A model generated the notes under the pieces. The model had not been told where the DNA came from and searched no databases. It saw nothing but the letters and a program-made list of their open reading frames with translations. Shown here in pieces: positions 23,880 to 35,452 of a stretch of DNA of 64,000 bases (positions are counted from its first letter, which is position 1; the number at the start of each line of letters is the position of its first letter). The stretch is taken from positions 62,001 through 126,000 of the forward strand of contig OX421963.1 in the NCBI GenBank assembly GCA_949128115.1. Reading direction: 5' to 3'. Source of the stretch: Anaspis maculata. Its lineage: Eukaryota; Arthropoda; Insecta; Coleoptera; Scraptiidae. A program made the translations under genes and the position numbers.

Positions 23880-25935
23880 GTTGGGTTCAACTGAGAAATC
23901 CTCAGATGAGAGTGGTGTATCGAGAAGACGATGAATGTAACTAAACTGCTTAACAATGAAAGTGTTACAAAGCAAAAATTCACTCAATTTTGAACCGCTA
24001 TAACTTTTGATCGGCACATATGATTCCAATTTTGTTTCAAGTACTGAATAGCCCAATCTTTTGGCCATCTTTCTTGTCAATATGAAATCCATAAAGCTTC
24101 TCATAAATTTTCTACAGGGTGATGAACAGAGCAGTGCAAAATTGATGAAAGTTCAACATACTCTCGTTTTCGCAAAAAAATTTTTTTGGGAGTATCTACA
24201 CCAAATTTATGAAGAATGATGTGTTCCCTCGAAACGGTTTTTGAATTTTTGGGATTCAAGTCGAAACAGCCAAAATGTGATTTTTTGTTGTGAATACTGC
24301 ACCGGGTGATCATTTGGAAACTGTCCACCTGCAATAACTCCCGATTCCTAGTAATTATTTCTTCGAGCAAAACCAGGTCGATTTTTATATCAAAGGAGAC
24401 ATCTAAAACATAAATTGGCAAATTTCTATCTTGAGCCCCCTCGCCCCCACTCACCTCAACTTTGAAATTTCAAATAACATGATCTACCTTGCGATACATC
24501 AAATTGAAGAGAATTAAATTTTCTTTCTGAAAAAAATATTCACAAAAATTTTAACCCCACCTTCCTTCGCCCTAAAAATTCTCTGACTGTCTTATTTTTA
24601 ATTCCTAACTTCTCAGTTGTTTTCAATTTAGTCAGTGTCATCATGGAAAACATCGAAGAAAAGAATTTTCGGTGGAAAAAGTGCTGCCCAAATTGATTTT
24701 TTTGCTCTCCCCCACCTCAGCTTCAAAATTTAACGAAACACCACCTACTCTGTGATACATCAAATTGGAGGGAATAGAAAATTCTCTTTCCGAAAACAAT
24801 TTTTTTGAAATTTTCAACCCCTCTCCAAATAAATTAGACATTTGGGGTGTTTTGTAAGGAAAAGAGGGGTTTTAAAAATTTGAAAAAATTTTGTTCATGG
24901 AGGTTTTATTTCCTCCAATTTAATGTATCACAAAGTAAGTATTGCCATTTTAGATTTTTGAGACGAGGTGGGGGGAGCAAAAGGGTGAAATTTGGGTGGC
25001 ATTTCTTCCACAGAAAATCATCTCTTCCGATGTTTTGCAGGATGACGTTGACTGCATTGAAAAGAATTGAGAGGTCAAGAATATTAAATTGGACAGTCAG
25101 AGAATTTCAGGAAGAAGGGAGGTGGGGTTAAAAATTCCATAAATATTTTTTCGGAAAGAGATAGACAGATAAACAAACAGATAGACAGATCCCATTGACA
25201 GAATCCCATTTAGGGGACCAACATTTCAAGAAATGATGCCAAACATGCCTATGTTTTGAAATTCAACGTAAAGGCAAAAAATTCCAAAATGGCGGAAATG
25301 TGGTTAATCCAATTCTAATGACGTAGTCCCATGTTGACTAAAGAAAGTAAAGATTAACCTTTCTTCAATGCTAAAAACCCGAATTTCAGGAGTAGTACCA
25401 AAAAGTACGCTGCCAATTGGGCTTTTTTCACCCCTACACTAGACAATAGGAACGTGTTGCAAGTCAAATTGCTTAGAATTGTTCAGTGAACAAGCCTACC
25501 AAGTGGCGTCATCTTGATATGAAAAGTTCTTATAGTTTTGCGTTGCTACAGGAATAATATACAGTATTCGCAATAAAAAATCACATTTTGGCTGTTTCGA
25601 CTGGAATCCCGAAAATTCAAAAACCGTTTCGAGGGAACACATCATTCTTCATAAATTTGGTGTTGATACTCCCGAAAAAAAATTTTAACGAAAACGGGGG
25701 TATGTTGAACTTTCATCAATTTTGCACTGCTTTGTTCATCACCCTGTAGAAATCTTATGAGAGGCTCTATGGATTCCATATTGACAAGAAAGATGGCCAA
25801 AACATTGGGTTCTTCAGTACTTGAAACAAAATCAGAGTCGTTGTTGCCAATCAAAATTTACAGCATGACAAAATTGGGTGAATTTTTGCTTTGTAACACT
25901 TTCATTGTTGAGCAGTTTATTTGTAGAGATGAAAA
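23880..25935. mobile_element. Foldback element B: nested palindrome centred near 24842
   Basis: The inner arms (about 24540-24840 and 24845-25160) are mirrored. CATCGAAGAAAAGAATTTTC opposes TCATCTCTTCCGATG, and CACCCCTTTCC-type tracts oppose GGTGGGG. Further out, 23900-24310 pairs with 25570-25930, for example CATATTGACAAGAAAGATGG against its complement, each with CACCCTGTAG at the same place. The right side has about 0.4 kb without a partner, so the palindrome has been altered. The left arm also repeats itself directly (GATACATCAAATTG at 24497 and 24758). The outer arm sequence has a third copy at 47.84-48.03 kb. Confidence 0.75.
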
Positions 25936-25988
25936 TTTGTGTGTATGGTGGTGACATGGATAGTAGGGTATTATAATAGTGTCTGTAG

Positions 25989-26273
25989 TAGTGCAGGCAA
26001 CCGAATCAGTTCTGATAGCCGGCTTTGAAAACCGGCTCCGAAAACCGAATTTCGATGATAGCTGGAAACCGGCTCACACGGCCGGCTTTCGGAGTCCGTA
26101 TTCGGAGCCGGCTTCCAAAATTTCAAAGCGTTTTCCAGTGTCGGTCTTTGAAGCCGAATTTCAAAACTGATCTTAGAGGCAGTTTTCAATACCGGTTTTC
26201 GGAGTCAGCTTTCAATATCAGTTTTAACGAACAGAATACCAATTTTTATTTTCCCCGGTTTTTGACAGCACTA
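25989..26273 (+). mobile_element. CCGGC-rich TIR element, copy 1
   Basis: Bounded by TAGTGCAGGCAACCG on the left and CGGTTTTTGACAGCACTA on the right, an imperfect terminal inverted repeat. The interior is a decayed tandem array of about 19-21 bp built on CCGGCTTTGAAAACCGGCTC and GGAGTCGGTATTCGGAGCC. It is close in sequence to 35166-35452 because both lie in a duplicated segment, and more distant from 43794-44107. Confidence 0.7.
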
Positions 26274-26398
26274 ATTAAATTGACGACTGTCAGGTGTGGA
26301 GTCACTATTTTGATGAAGTAAAAAGAGCTCTTTGTGGTAATGGTCGGAGTTTTTAGCGCATTTTCCATCTTGATGAAAATCGCTATTGCAACCGCTTT

Positions 26399-26461
26399 GT
26401 CCGTCCGTCCGTCCGTCCGTCCGTCCGTCCGTCCGTCCGTCCGTCCGTCCGTCCGTCCGTT
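26399..26461 (+). repeat. (GTCC)n microsatellite, about 15-16 units
   Basis: Uninterrupted GTCC units run across about 63 bp, preceded by CTATTGCAACCGCTTT. The perfect repeat suggests recent slippage. It produces a meaningless TDGR-repeat ORF on the minus strand. Confidence 0.95.
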
Positions 26462-26479
26462 CATCGAACTCCTCCCAAA

Positions 26480-27690
26480 CTAGACGACCTAGCTTTCTAA
26501 TTTTTTTCGCTGTTACATAGCTGCCACTCCCAAAGGAGGGCTAGGCTATATTGGATGTCCATATTGCGCCGCCAACATAGAGAAAACCGCCCCCGATAAA
26601 CTTGAAATAACATAATATTGCACTTTCTACCAGACCTGATGCTCTAGTGTTCTCATTTTTTGAATAATACATAGTTGCCACTTATAAACGTAAGCCAACA
26701 AACATTCCGTCTTCAATATGCGCCGCCAACATGAAAAAACTGCTAAAAACCGCCCCCAAGCACTTTAAAATGAAAAACATGAACCCGAAGACATAGCGAT
26801 CTGATTCTTTCGGTATATAAATAGCTGACTAAAAATGGGAAATGATAGGCTACTTTTGGTTAGTCGCCGCCCCCAGATTCCGCCCCCAAACGATAAAAAG
26901 TGCAACTTTCACAAATGTTACTGATTGAGATGTTCCCTTCAACATTTAGGAACTGCCAACTCAAATTGTGCAACATTTGCTCAGCCGAACGTTGCCTCTC
27001 CCACACGCCGCCCCCAAAGTAAAAGATAAATGAAAAACATGAACCTGAAGACATAACGATCTAATTCTTCCACTATATTAATAGCTGACTGAAATTGGAA
27101 AAAGATAGGCCACTTTAATTAGCCGCCGCCTCCAGCTGCCGCCTCCAGCTGCCGCCTCCAAGCAAAAAATGCAACTTTCACAATATTCACTAATTGTCAT
27201 ATTTCCCTTACATTTAGTAACTTCCAACTCAAACTGTGCAACAGTTACTTTGCCGAATGCTGCCGCCCCCATACGCTGCCATCAAAGTGAGAGATGAATG
27301 AAAAACATAAACCCGAAGACATAACGATCTAATTCTTTCGCTATATAGATAGCTTACTAAAAATGGGAAAGAAAAGGCTACTTTTGATATGACGCCGCCT
27401 CCAACTTCCACCCCCAAAAGAAAAAAAGTGCAACTTCCAATAATTTCCACTGATTTACATTTTAATGTTACCTCAAACATTCAGAAACTCCCAATTCAAA
27501 CTGTGGAAAAATTTCTTTGCCAAACTCTGCCGCTCCCACACGCCGCCCCCAAAGTAAGAGATAAATGTAAAACATAACCTTGAAGACATGGCGATCTAAT
27601 TGTTCCGCTATATAGATAGCTGACTAAAAATGGGAAGAGATAGGCCACTTTTGATTAGTCGCCGCTCCCAGCTCCCGCCCTCAAACAAAA
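26480..27690 (+). repeat. Tandem array, unit about 260-268 bp, CGCCGCCCCCA-rich
   Basis: The marker GAAGACATAACGATCTAATT recurs at about 26787, 27047, 27315 and 27582, with spacings of 260, 268 and 267. Each unit contains ATAGCTGACTAAAAATGGGA, then one or two CGCCGCCCCCAA blocks and a CAACTTTCACAA phrase. Two more diverged units precede it from about 26480 (CGCCGCCAACAT). The C-rich blocks contrast strongly with the AT-rich rest. Confidence 0.85.
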
Positions 27691-27897
27691 AAATATTGAT
27701 GAGTGAAAGAATTTTCATTCAAATCTATTTAGTTGGCAAGTACCCCATTCTGATAACAAAATATCACAATGAGTTTCAAATGAAGAAAGTGGGCAAGGAA
27801 TGGTGTTTCTCCTTCAACCAAACTTCTTCACGTTCACAATATGCCTCTTTGAGAAAATGCGCTACTGAGACTCACGCACGTGAAGGCATACTCGCTT

Positions 27898-30363
27898 GTT
27901 TATGCTTGAAGTCGGATTTTTCTGTTGAAAGTCGTAGTTTCACTTGTTTGAAATCGCAGTTTTTCGTGTTGATGAAGTCGAAATTTCTAGGTGGAAGTTG
28001 AAGTTTCATTGCTCGAAGTAGAATTTATGTTTGAACTCAAAACTTTGTCCTCAAAGTCAACTTCCCTGGTCGAAATTTTCAGAAAATCAAGATCAAAGTG
28101 AAGCTTTGTGGATTTGAAGTTTGAGATTAGGTCAAGGTTTCTTGTGTTCAATGTCAAAATAGTTGGAAATTAGAATGAATTTAAAAGTGTCAGAATAATT
28201 GCAAGAATGTAAAGTAAAATAACCTATTCTTCAATATTTTATAACTCGAATATCGGAATGATTAGGACCAAATGTCAAGATGATTCTAAAAATATGTCAA
28301 AATCATTAAAAAAATGTCAATGATCGAAATATGTTCAATCATTATGAAGTCTGAAGTCATAGCGTTTTGTTTGAAAACAGAATTTTTTCATCTGAAGTCA
28401 ATGTATTTCGTATTTATGGTCAACTTCTCGTCATGAAAGTCGAAGTTGTTTGATTTTTCTCAAGTTGAAATTTTAAGTTGCAGTTGAAACGAAATAATGT
28501 CTTAAGTCCATGTTTCCTTATCTCAAGTCGAAATTTCGAAATCAAAGTTGAAATCTTCCGTGTTTGAAATCGAAATTTCCTGTTTGAAGTCGACATTTTG
28601 GGATCAAAATTGAAGTTTCCATGTGAAAAATTTGAAGTCAAAGACCAAGCTTTTTGTGTTGAAAGTTGAATATCTGTTGTGTTTTGAGACGAAATTTCGT
28701 GGTTCCGGTGGGGGTTTACGGACTCGAGAGTCAAAGTTGAGTCGCGGGGTCGAACAAGTCAACTTCTTTTGTTTAAAGGGGAAATGTCCATGTTCAAATC
28801 AAAATTTCGTGTATTAGGTCAAAGTTTCCAGATTGAAGTCAAAGTTTTTCATCTTGAAACTCAAAGCTTTGTGTCTGGAATGTTAATGTCGAGATCAAGG
28901 TCAAGTTTCTCGGGTTCAAGATTTTAGGGTTCAAAGTAGAGATATTCGTGTACCAAGTCGAAATTTTTTGTGTTTGAAGTCGAAGTTTTCAGATTAAATC
29001 AGGAGCTTTTCGTTTTCGAAGTCGAGATCCGAGCCAAAATCTTCCGTGTTTGAAGTCGAAACTTTGTATTCGTACTCCACCATTAGATATTGAAGTCGAA
29101 ATTTCATGATGCACCAAAAAGGTTTTTGCATCGGAGGTCGAAATTCCGAGAAAGAGAAGTCCAAGTTTTCTGTGTTGGATTTTTTGTGTTCAAAGTCGAA
29201 GTGTTATGTATTTCAAGTCAAAATTTCAAGTCAAGAGTCAAAATTTCCGTGTTTTAAGTCGGAATTTTGTGTTCAAAGCCAATATTCCGATATTAAAATC
29301 GAAATTTTCATGTTTAAAGTAAAAACTGTCATGTTGAAGTCAAGGTTTTTCGCGAGATTTTTTGGATTCGAAGTGAAGTATTCACGATAAGAGTGAAGAT
29401 TTTTGCATTTGAAGTCGAATTTTCGAGACAAAGACGAAGTTTTCTTGTTCGAAGTCAAATTCTCTTGTCTAAGCCCAATTTCTGAGAGTCAAGCTCTTCG
29501 TGTCCAAAGTCAAAATTTTTGTTTGGAGTCGGAAGTTGTACGTGATCAAAATTGAAATTCCAAGATGTAGAGTACTAGGTTTTTTGTAGAGTCGAAACTC
29601 CGTGGTTGAAGTTGGAATGTCAAGATCAAAATCGAAGTCATCCGTGTTTGAAGTCGAAACGTGCTTGAAATGGAGATGTCGATATTAGAACTGAAGATTG
29701 TTATGTCCAAAGTCACTCTTGCGATATAGGAATTCAAGTTTTTTGCGGTAAAAGTCAAAAATTTTTGTTTTTGAAGTCGAAGTTTCCGTGTTGAAAGTCG
29801 TAGTTTTTTGTATTCAATTACGGCGAGATTTCGTGATTGAAGTCGGAATTTTGAGAATTGACAGTTGAAGTTTCTCGTGTTGAAACCAAAATTTCGCAAT
29901 AGAAGTTGAAGTCTTTCGGTTTTCAAGTTGGAATGCCAAGATAGAAGTTGAAACTTTTTGTGTTAGATCTTTCGGATTCGAAGTCGAAGTTTTCATGTTG
30001 AAAGTCGAAATTTCCTGTTTGAAGTCAACAGGACTTTTCCGTGTTCAAAATCCAAGCTTCGCATTAAAAGTCAAAGTGTGTCGGTTTTTGAGTCTAAACT
30101 TTGAGACAAAACTCGAAGTTTTAGACGTCACTACTTCGAGAGTTTTAAATCAAGTTTTTTGCGTTCGAAGTTGAAATTTCGCCCTAGACTTCCAGAAGTT
30201 AGATTTTCCGCGTTAAAAGACCCAATTTTCATGTCAAAAGTGTTCCGTCTTTTCGTGTTCAAAGTCAAAATTTTGCAATATAAGTCAAAGTTTGTCAGTT
30301 TTGGAATCGAATATTCGAGTTAAAAGTCGAAGTTCCCTTGTTTCGAGTCGGAAGTTTTTGGAT
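27898..30363 (+). repeat. GAAGTCGAA array, duplication copy A
   Basis: A long decayed array of about 20-24 bp units of the type TTTGAAGTCGAAATTTTCGTG. It includes a sub-region at 28.14-28.34 kb of TGTCAAAATAATT-like units. From 28438 on it matches 41704-43640 for about 1.9 kb, including the distinctive non-periodic stretch around GGACTCGAGAGTCAAAGTTG (28.72 and 41.97 kb). It ends at 30363 against a partial GGATCACACGGTAC end and the 250-bp array. Confidence 0.85.
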
Positions 30364-30379
30364 CACACGGTACTATGGA

Positions 30380-30905
30380 AAATATGCGATATAACTACTC
30401 TTCTAGCGTCGTTTCAGCTTATTTCTTATCATCTCTGTTTGTGGAACAAGGCATAAGATCGTTAAACTTGGAGCTGTCAAATTGAAAATTGAATTTTTGA
30501 ACGCGGAAACTCTAAAAAAGTATAATTTTAGAGCCGCTCATGCCCAGTTCCACAGAGTTTGATAAACTTGACCAGAAGTTTTTGATTTTTGCTTGGTTGT
30601 CTAGTTCTAACAGAAGAAGATCCATTTTACTATTCTTGTATCCGGGTGGAATTATTTTTTTTGGTGAATTTTGAAGTCACTTATATCATGCCGGACTCCA
30701 CCGAGTCACTTCAGCTCAATTAGAATTTCGATCAATTCCTATTTTCTAGTGACCGAGCTTTATTTTTCCAGTGTCTCCTCAGCTTATTTTTTGAGTATCT
30801 TTGTTTGTGAAAACGGGAGTAAGATTTTTAAACTTGATGCTTGAGAAATTGGAATTGGAGTTTTGAAGATGAAAACTCCAAACAGTCAAGCTCCAAAGTT
30901 ACTTG
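30380..30905 (+). repeat. 250-bp array, part left of foldback C
   Basis: Units of the 21.36-22.46 kb family, with markers CGTTTCAGCTTATTTCTTATC near 30410 and TCCTCAGCTTATTTTTTGAG near 30770. The array is cut at 30905 by foldback C and resumes at 33115. Confidence 0.65.
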
Positions 30906-33114
30906 TAGTCCGGATGCTAGCTGAAAGTACCTTGCATTTTTTGATGAGAAGATGCCACTCGGTGGAAATGTTCTTTGCATCATACTCTTCCGATCCAGAA
31001 AGGTAGCAATCAGCGTCATCCATGCCGGCGGCGTATACAGGGTGATACAGAAAAAAAAAGTTGAAAAATTATATTTAATTAACCGAAACATGTGGAGACG
31101 CGTAACTCACCACATACATTAACTATTTTATGCTTATGAAGTCAGAGCAAACTGTTTTTGATTACCTTGAACCGTCTTTAAAATGTAGGGGAAAACCAGA
31201 AAAAAAAACAAGAATACTCTTTTTTCCATAAATAAGTAACTCTTCGAGATATTGACACAATACTTGGTATTTCTACAAAAAGTAATGTTAGAAATGATAT
31301 GAGCTGGGAAGCCAATTTCTGAGCCAACTATTTCCAGAAATACGATTGTCAACTTTTTTTTTCCTCTTGAGCACCATCCTGAATCTGCCCTGTGAGGCCT
31401 CGTTGAAAAGGTGATTGCTTTTTATAATAATGGTAACATGAAATCATTGCAACGCAAAAACAACCTCCTTATCATAACTTAGTGACCTCTTCGGCGGGAA
31501 AGAATTGTCATTCACGTATTTTTTGGCTCTTCAAAGCTTTAGTGCCCATGATGGCATTTGCAACATCTGGAGTGGTGAAGTATGTTACGCATTATGAACC
31601 TTGATGTACTTTGAGGTAGCCTACCAAGTTTCACCATCATCAATTGAGAGGTTTGCTCTTAAAAGCTGTTTGAACAAAATTTGTATAGTTTTTTTTATGA
31701 AAAATTCAAAATTTTGGGTTTCTCACTCTTACTTGATCCCTCACTGAGGATAGCCTGAAACCGAAAGTCTCCGATTTTTTCATGATAATGGTTCAGTGGG
31801 AAGTGCTCTTCAATGTTTAGTTGTCAAAAATTGCATAGTTGCGTTCAGATTTCAGACAGAGAGCGACAAAGAAGTTCATGCAGTAAAAGAGACATAAATT
31901 ACAGTCGAGAAAAAACTAGTCCAGGGCTAGACTGAAAGCTGTCTGGAGACCTTGCTTTTCATAACATGAATGTACAATTTGGTACACTGTTAGAGCCTTA
32001 AGTTAGTAATGTTTCAAGCCTTTCACCCACACTTAAGAGTCTTACAGAACCTGTGTATTGCGGGAAGCCTATCTAAAAGGGACATTTCCGGGATTTCTCC
32101 GTTGCATTGAAAGTTGTGTCTTTTTTCACTGCATGAACTTCTTTGTCGCTCTCTGTCTGGAATCTGAACGCAACTATGCAGATTTTGACAAATACACATT
32201 GAAGAGCAGTTCTTAGTGAACCAATAGCATGAAAATTTTGGAGACTTTCGGTTTCAGGCTTTCTTCAACGAGGGATCAAATAAGGGTGAAAGATCCAATA
32301 TTTTGCATTTTCCATAAAAAATTTTGACAAATTTTGTTCAAACAGCTATTAAGAACAAACCTTTCAATTGATGATTGCAAAACTTGGTAGGCTACCTCAA
32401 AGTACATCAGGGTTCATAATGCGTGACATATTTTACCATTCCAGATGTTGCAAATGCCATCATGGGCACTAAAGCTTTGAAGAGCCAGAGAATACGTGAA
32501 TGGCAATTCTTTACCGCCGAAGAAGTCACTAAATTATGATGAAGAGGTTGTTTTTACGATGCAATGATTACATATTACCATTATTATGATAACTAATCAC
32601 TTTTTCAACGATGCCTCACAGGGCAGATTCAAGATGGTGCTCAAGAGGAAAAAAAAGTTGACAATCGTATTTCTGGAAATAGTTGGCTTAGGAATTGACT
32701 ACTCAGCTCATATCATTTTTAACATTACTTTTTGTAGAAATATCAAGTATTGTGTCAATATCTCTGAGAATCACCTATTTATGGAGAAAAGAGTGTTTTT
32801 ATTTTTTTGTCTGTTTTTCCCCTACATTTCAAAGACGGTTCAAGGTAATCAAGAACGGTTTGCTGTAACTTCATGAGCATAAAACAGTTAATGTATGTGG
32901 TAAATTACACGGCTCCACATGCTTCGGTTATTGAAATATAATTTTCCAACTTTTTTTTTCTGTTTCACCCTGTATACGCTGCCTGCATGGATGGCGCTGA
33001 TGGCTACCTTTCTGGATCGGAAGAGTATGATGCAAAGAACATTTCCACCAAGTAGCATCTTCTCATCAAAAAATGCAAGGTTCATTCCATTTTATGCAAC
33101 TAGCATCCGGACTA
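30906..33114. mobile_element. Foldback element C: 2.2 kb with about 1-kb inverted arms
   Basis: Terminal inverted repeat TAGTCCGGATGCTAG lies at 30906-30920, with its complement ending at 33114. The arms run to about 31897 and from about 32108. Paired landmarks are GATGAGAAGATGCCAC with its complement, and TATACAGGGTGATACAG (31030) against TGTTTCACCCTGTATAC (32964). Further in are CCGAAACATGTGGAGACGCG against CACATGCTTCGG, and GACAGAGAGCGACAAAGAAG (31855) against CTTCTTTGTCGCTCTCTGTC (32140). The loop is about 210 bp. TTG flanks both ends, a possible 3-bp target duplication. It splits the 250-bp array. No transposase is encoded, and the ORFs are mirror copies of arm sequence. Confidence 0.88.
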
Positions 33115-33770
33115 TTGTGCTTGATTGTACGCAGTTTGATCAACTCACTTGAAAATTTAATGACTTTCTTTCTGATTTTCTAATAACTGCACGATAGACA
33201 TGGTTAATTGTTCTATTCTAATGTCCTGTCAGCTTATTCCTTAACTATTTTTGTTGGTGAGACCAGCCGTTGGACCATTGAACATGAAGCCTGAAAATTG
33301 GGAATAGAAGTGTCAAGCGCGGATGTTCTGAAATAGAAAATTTTGAAGTAACCTAATATTATGCTGGGTTTCATCGAGCTGGGTTAGCTCGGCTGGAAGC
33401 TCGAATAATTTTCGTTGTCCAATTATACTATGGCGAGTACTATGGAGACTACAATGCAATTCAACTGTACTGTTTTGATGTCATTTCAGCTTATTTCAAA
33501 ATCATCTCTGTTCGTGAAACCGGGCACAAACTTGTCAAACTTCAAGCTTACTAATCATAGATTGGAGTTTTAAACGCAAAAACTCCAAGAAGTGTTTTGA
33601 AGCTATCATGCCCAGTTGTACGCATTTCGATTAACTTGACAAAAATTTCAAAGTTTATGCTTGATTTTCTATTCTGAACATAGAAAAGGTCACTATCACT
33701 ATTTCAGTGTCCGATCACGTTCAGCATATTAAATCATCGTCTCTGTTGATTAAACCATCAGGTAAACCTC
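33115..33770 (+). repeat. 250-bp array, part right of foldback C
   Basis: The array resumes immediately after the foldback. The marker AATGTCCTGTCAGCTTATTC is near 33221, a second unit is near 33478 (GTCATTTCAGCTTATTTC), and a third, weaker one is near 33703. Confidence 0.65.
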
Positions 33771-35165
33771 CAAATCTGTGGCTGGAATAATGAAAACAGA
33801 AACGCACAGCCGCATATTTAGTCACAATCCTATATACCAGAAGAAGAATTATTTCCCTAACATAACAACCGTTTCCACTATAATTTCTTACCCGCCTGAT
33901 TTGAGTTAATAATGATTTATAACTCAATTTCCATACGTAATAAGCTTCTTGTAAGGTCTTAATTTATATCATCCGAACGTCGGTATGTACCTACGAAGCG
34001 TGTGGGGTCGTAAAAAAACGCCCGTGTGTATGCGACCTCACAGATTACCTCCGCCAGATTGTCTTCTATACCTACGGCCGAGTACGGTCAAACATCACGT
34101 AGAACCAGTAGCGACCAGGGCAATAAAACCAGCCCACCAAGCACAAAACATACAATTGTCTCTTATTAGAGCGCATATCTAAACGACATGTGTACCTACA
34201 AGATGCATCTCACCAGCTTGTGCCGTATATATACAGGGCGGAAACGGTGGAGCCTTCCGAAAAGAATGTTTCGGAAAAGATAACGCGAAGATCTCGATAC
34301 ACTCTGTATGGCACCACCTAGGGGGAGCCAACACACTGCGGAGGTATAATGCTTATTATTATGTAGAGCGGGAGCTGACGTTTCACATGCTTGATTCACA
34401 CAGGTGTATTAGCATGACAAAGTCACATGCAAAGAAAGGTATAAGGTATAAGTCCGAAAGATAAATGTTAGATCGTCGTTTAGATTAGGTCGGGCCGATA
34501 TCAGGGAAGTTGCTGACCACGTCTTCTCCGGTTTCATATATACGGGACGGTATAATATGGACTTTATTATAAGCGGACGTTTCGTCCTTATCGTAGTTAA
34601 GTACTTAAGTTTACCTAAAAACTATGTATAGTTTTGATAAAAGTGGATTGTTTATCTAGATCTGTTCTAGAGCCAGAAAAACCGTGATTTGGATGTAAAA
34701 GCACGAGGGAAACAAGGCAAAACTTGGGTTTTTAGATTTTGATCACTTTTTGTTGGGTTGAGCAAGCATGGTAGTTATGATGTCCGAGTGTTACCTACAG
34801 CAACGTAACGATATTACCTTTCACCTCAAGAGCTTAGCAGAGCCGGGAGGTTTCTGGCTTGAAGTTGACGGAATAGCACCAACAGCCCAGTTCCACCAAA
34901 GTTTTATACGCAAATTGATTCCAAACCTGAGTCAAATGCTTCATTTATACTTAACAAAAAAACTCACTGAAGCCCGAGACATACTTGCATGAATATCTGC
35001 AGGCCTAAACCCATGAGGCTTAGTTTCTTACGAATGATGGGGCTGGCTTGAAGCTGTAGAACTTTTCAAAAGACAAAAATTAGAAATCATCAAGAAAAAA
35101 GGAACCTCGTGATCATCGACAACCTCAATTATTATGTGTGAAACCATACATTAAAGCCTGCTTCA
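33771..35165. other. Unique-looking DNA; no gene recognised
   Basis: Mixed-composition sequence with a GC-richer part at 33.98-34.55 kb. One ATACAGGGCGGAAAC word is at about 34231. No gene or inverted repeat could be supported. Confidence 0.4.
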
Positions 35166-35452
35166 TAGTGCCGGCATCCGAATCGGTTCTGAAAGCCGGC
35201 TTTGAAAACCGGCTCCGAAAACCGAATTTCGATGATATAGCTGAAAACCGGCTCACACAGCCGGCTTTCGGAGTCGGTATTCGGAGCCGGCTTCCAAAAT
35301 TTCGAAGCGTCTTCCAGTGTCGGTCTTCGAAGCCGGCTTCCAATACTGGTCTTCGCAGCAGTTTTCAATACCGGTTTTCGGAGTCAGCTTTCAATATCAG
35401 TTTTAACGAACAGAATACCGATTTTTATTTTTCTCGGTTTTTGCCAGCACTA
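35166..35452 (+). mobile_element. CCGGC-rich TIR element, copy 2
   Basis: Bounded by TAGTGCCGGCATCCGA and TCGGTTTTTGCCAGCACTA. The internal 19-21-bp units are as in copy 1, with which it is nearly collinear. This copy marks the start of duplication copy B. Confidence 0.75.

Larger units (their letters stand above)
26354..27897. mobile_element. About 1.54-kb insertion present only in duplication copy A
   Basis: Comparing copy B (35.50-35.56 kb) shows an uninterrupted join of GTCGGAATTTT to TTATGCTTGAAGTCGG. In copy A the same join is split at about 26353/27898. Inside, TAGCGCATTTTC at 26354-26365 is matched by GAAAATGCGCTA at 27853-27864. A small hairpin TCACGCACGTGA lies just inside the right junction. 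The insert carries a (GTCC)n tract and a 265-bp tandem array. No transposase ORF is recognisable. The superfamily is unknown; a Helitron-like end (hairpin close to the 3' side) is a possibility but the terminal bases are not diagnostic. Confidence 0.6.

Noticed and set aside
24101..24454. 117-codon ORF similar to the one at 47.84 kb, a possible conserved protein
   Set aside because: The similarity is a DNA repeat shared with a foldback arm, and the third copy (25.57 kb) has no equivalent frame. Conservation at protein level is not shown.
27630..28001. 123-codon ORF spanning the right junction of the 1.54-kb insertion
   Set aside because: It crosses an insertion boundary and runs into the GAAGTCGAA array, so it cannot be an ancestral gene.
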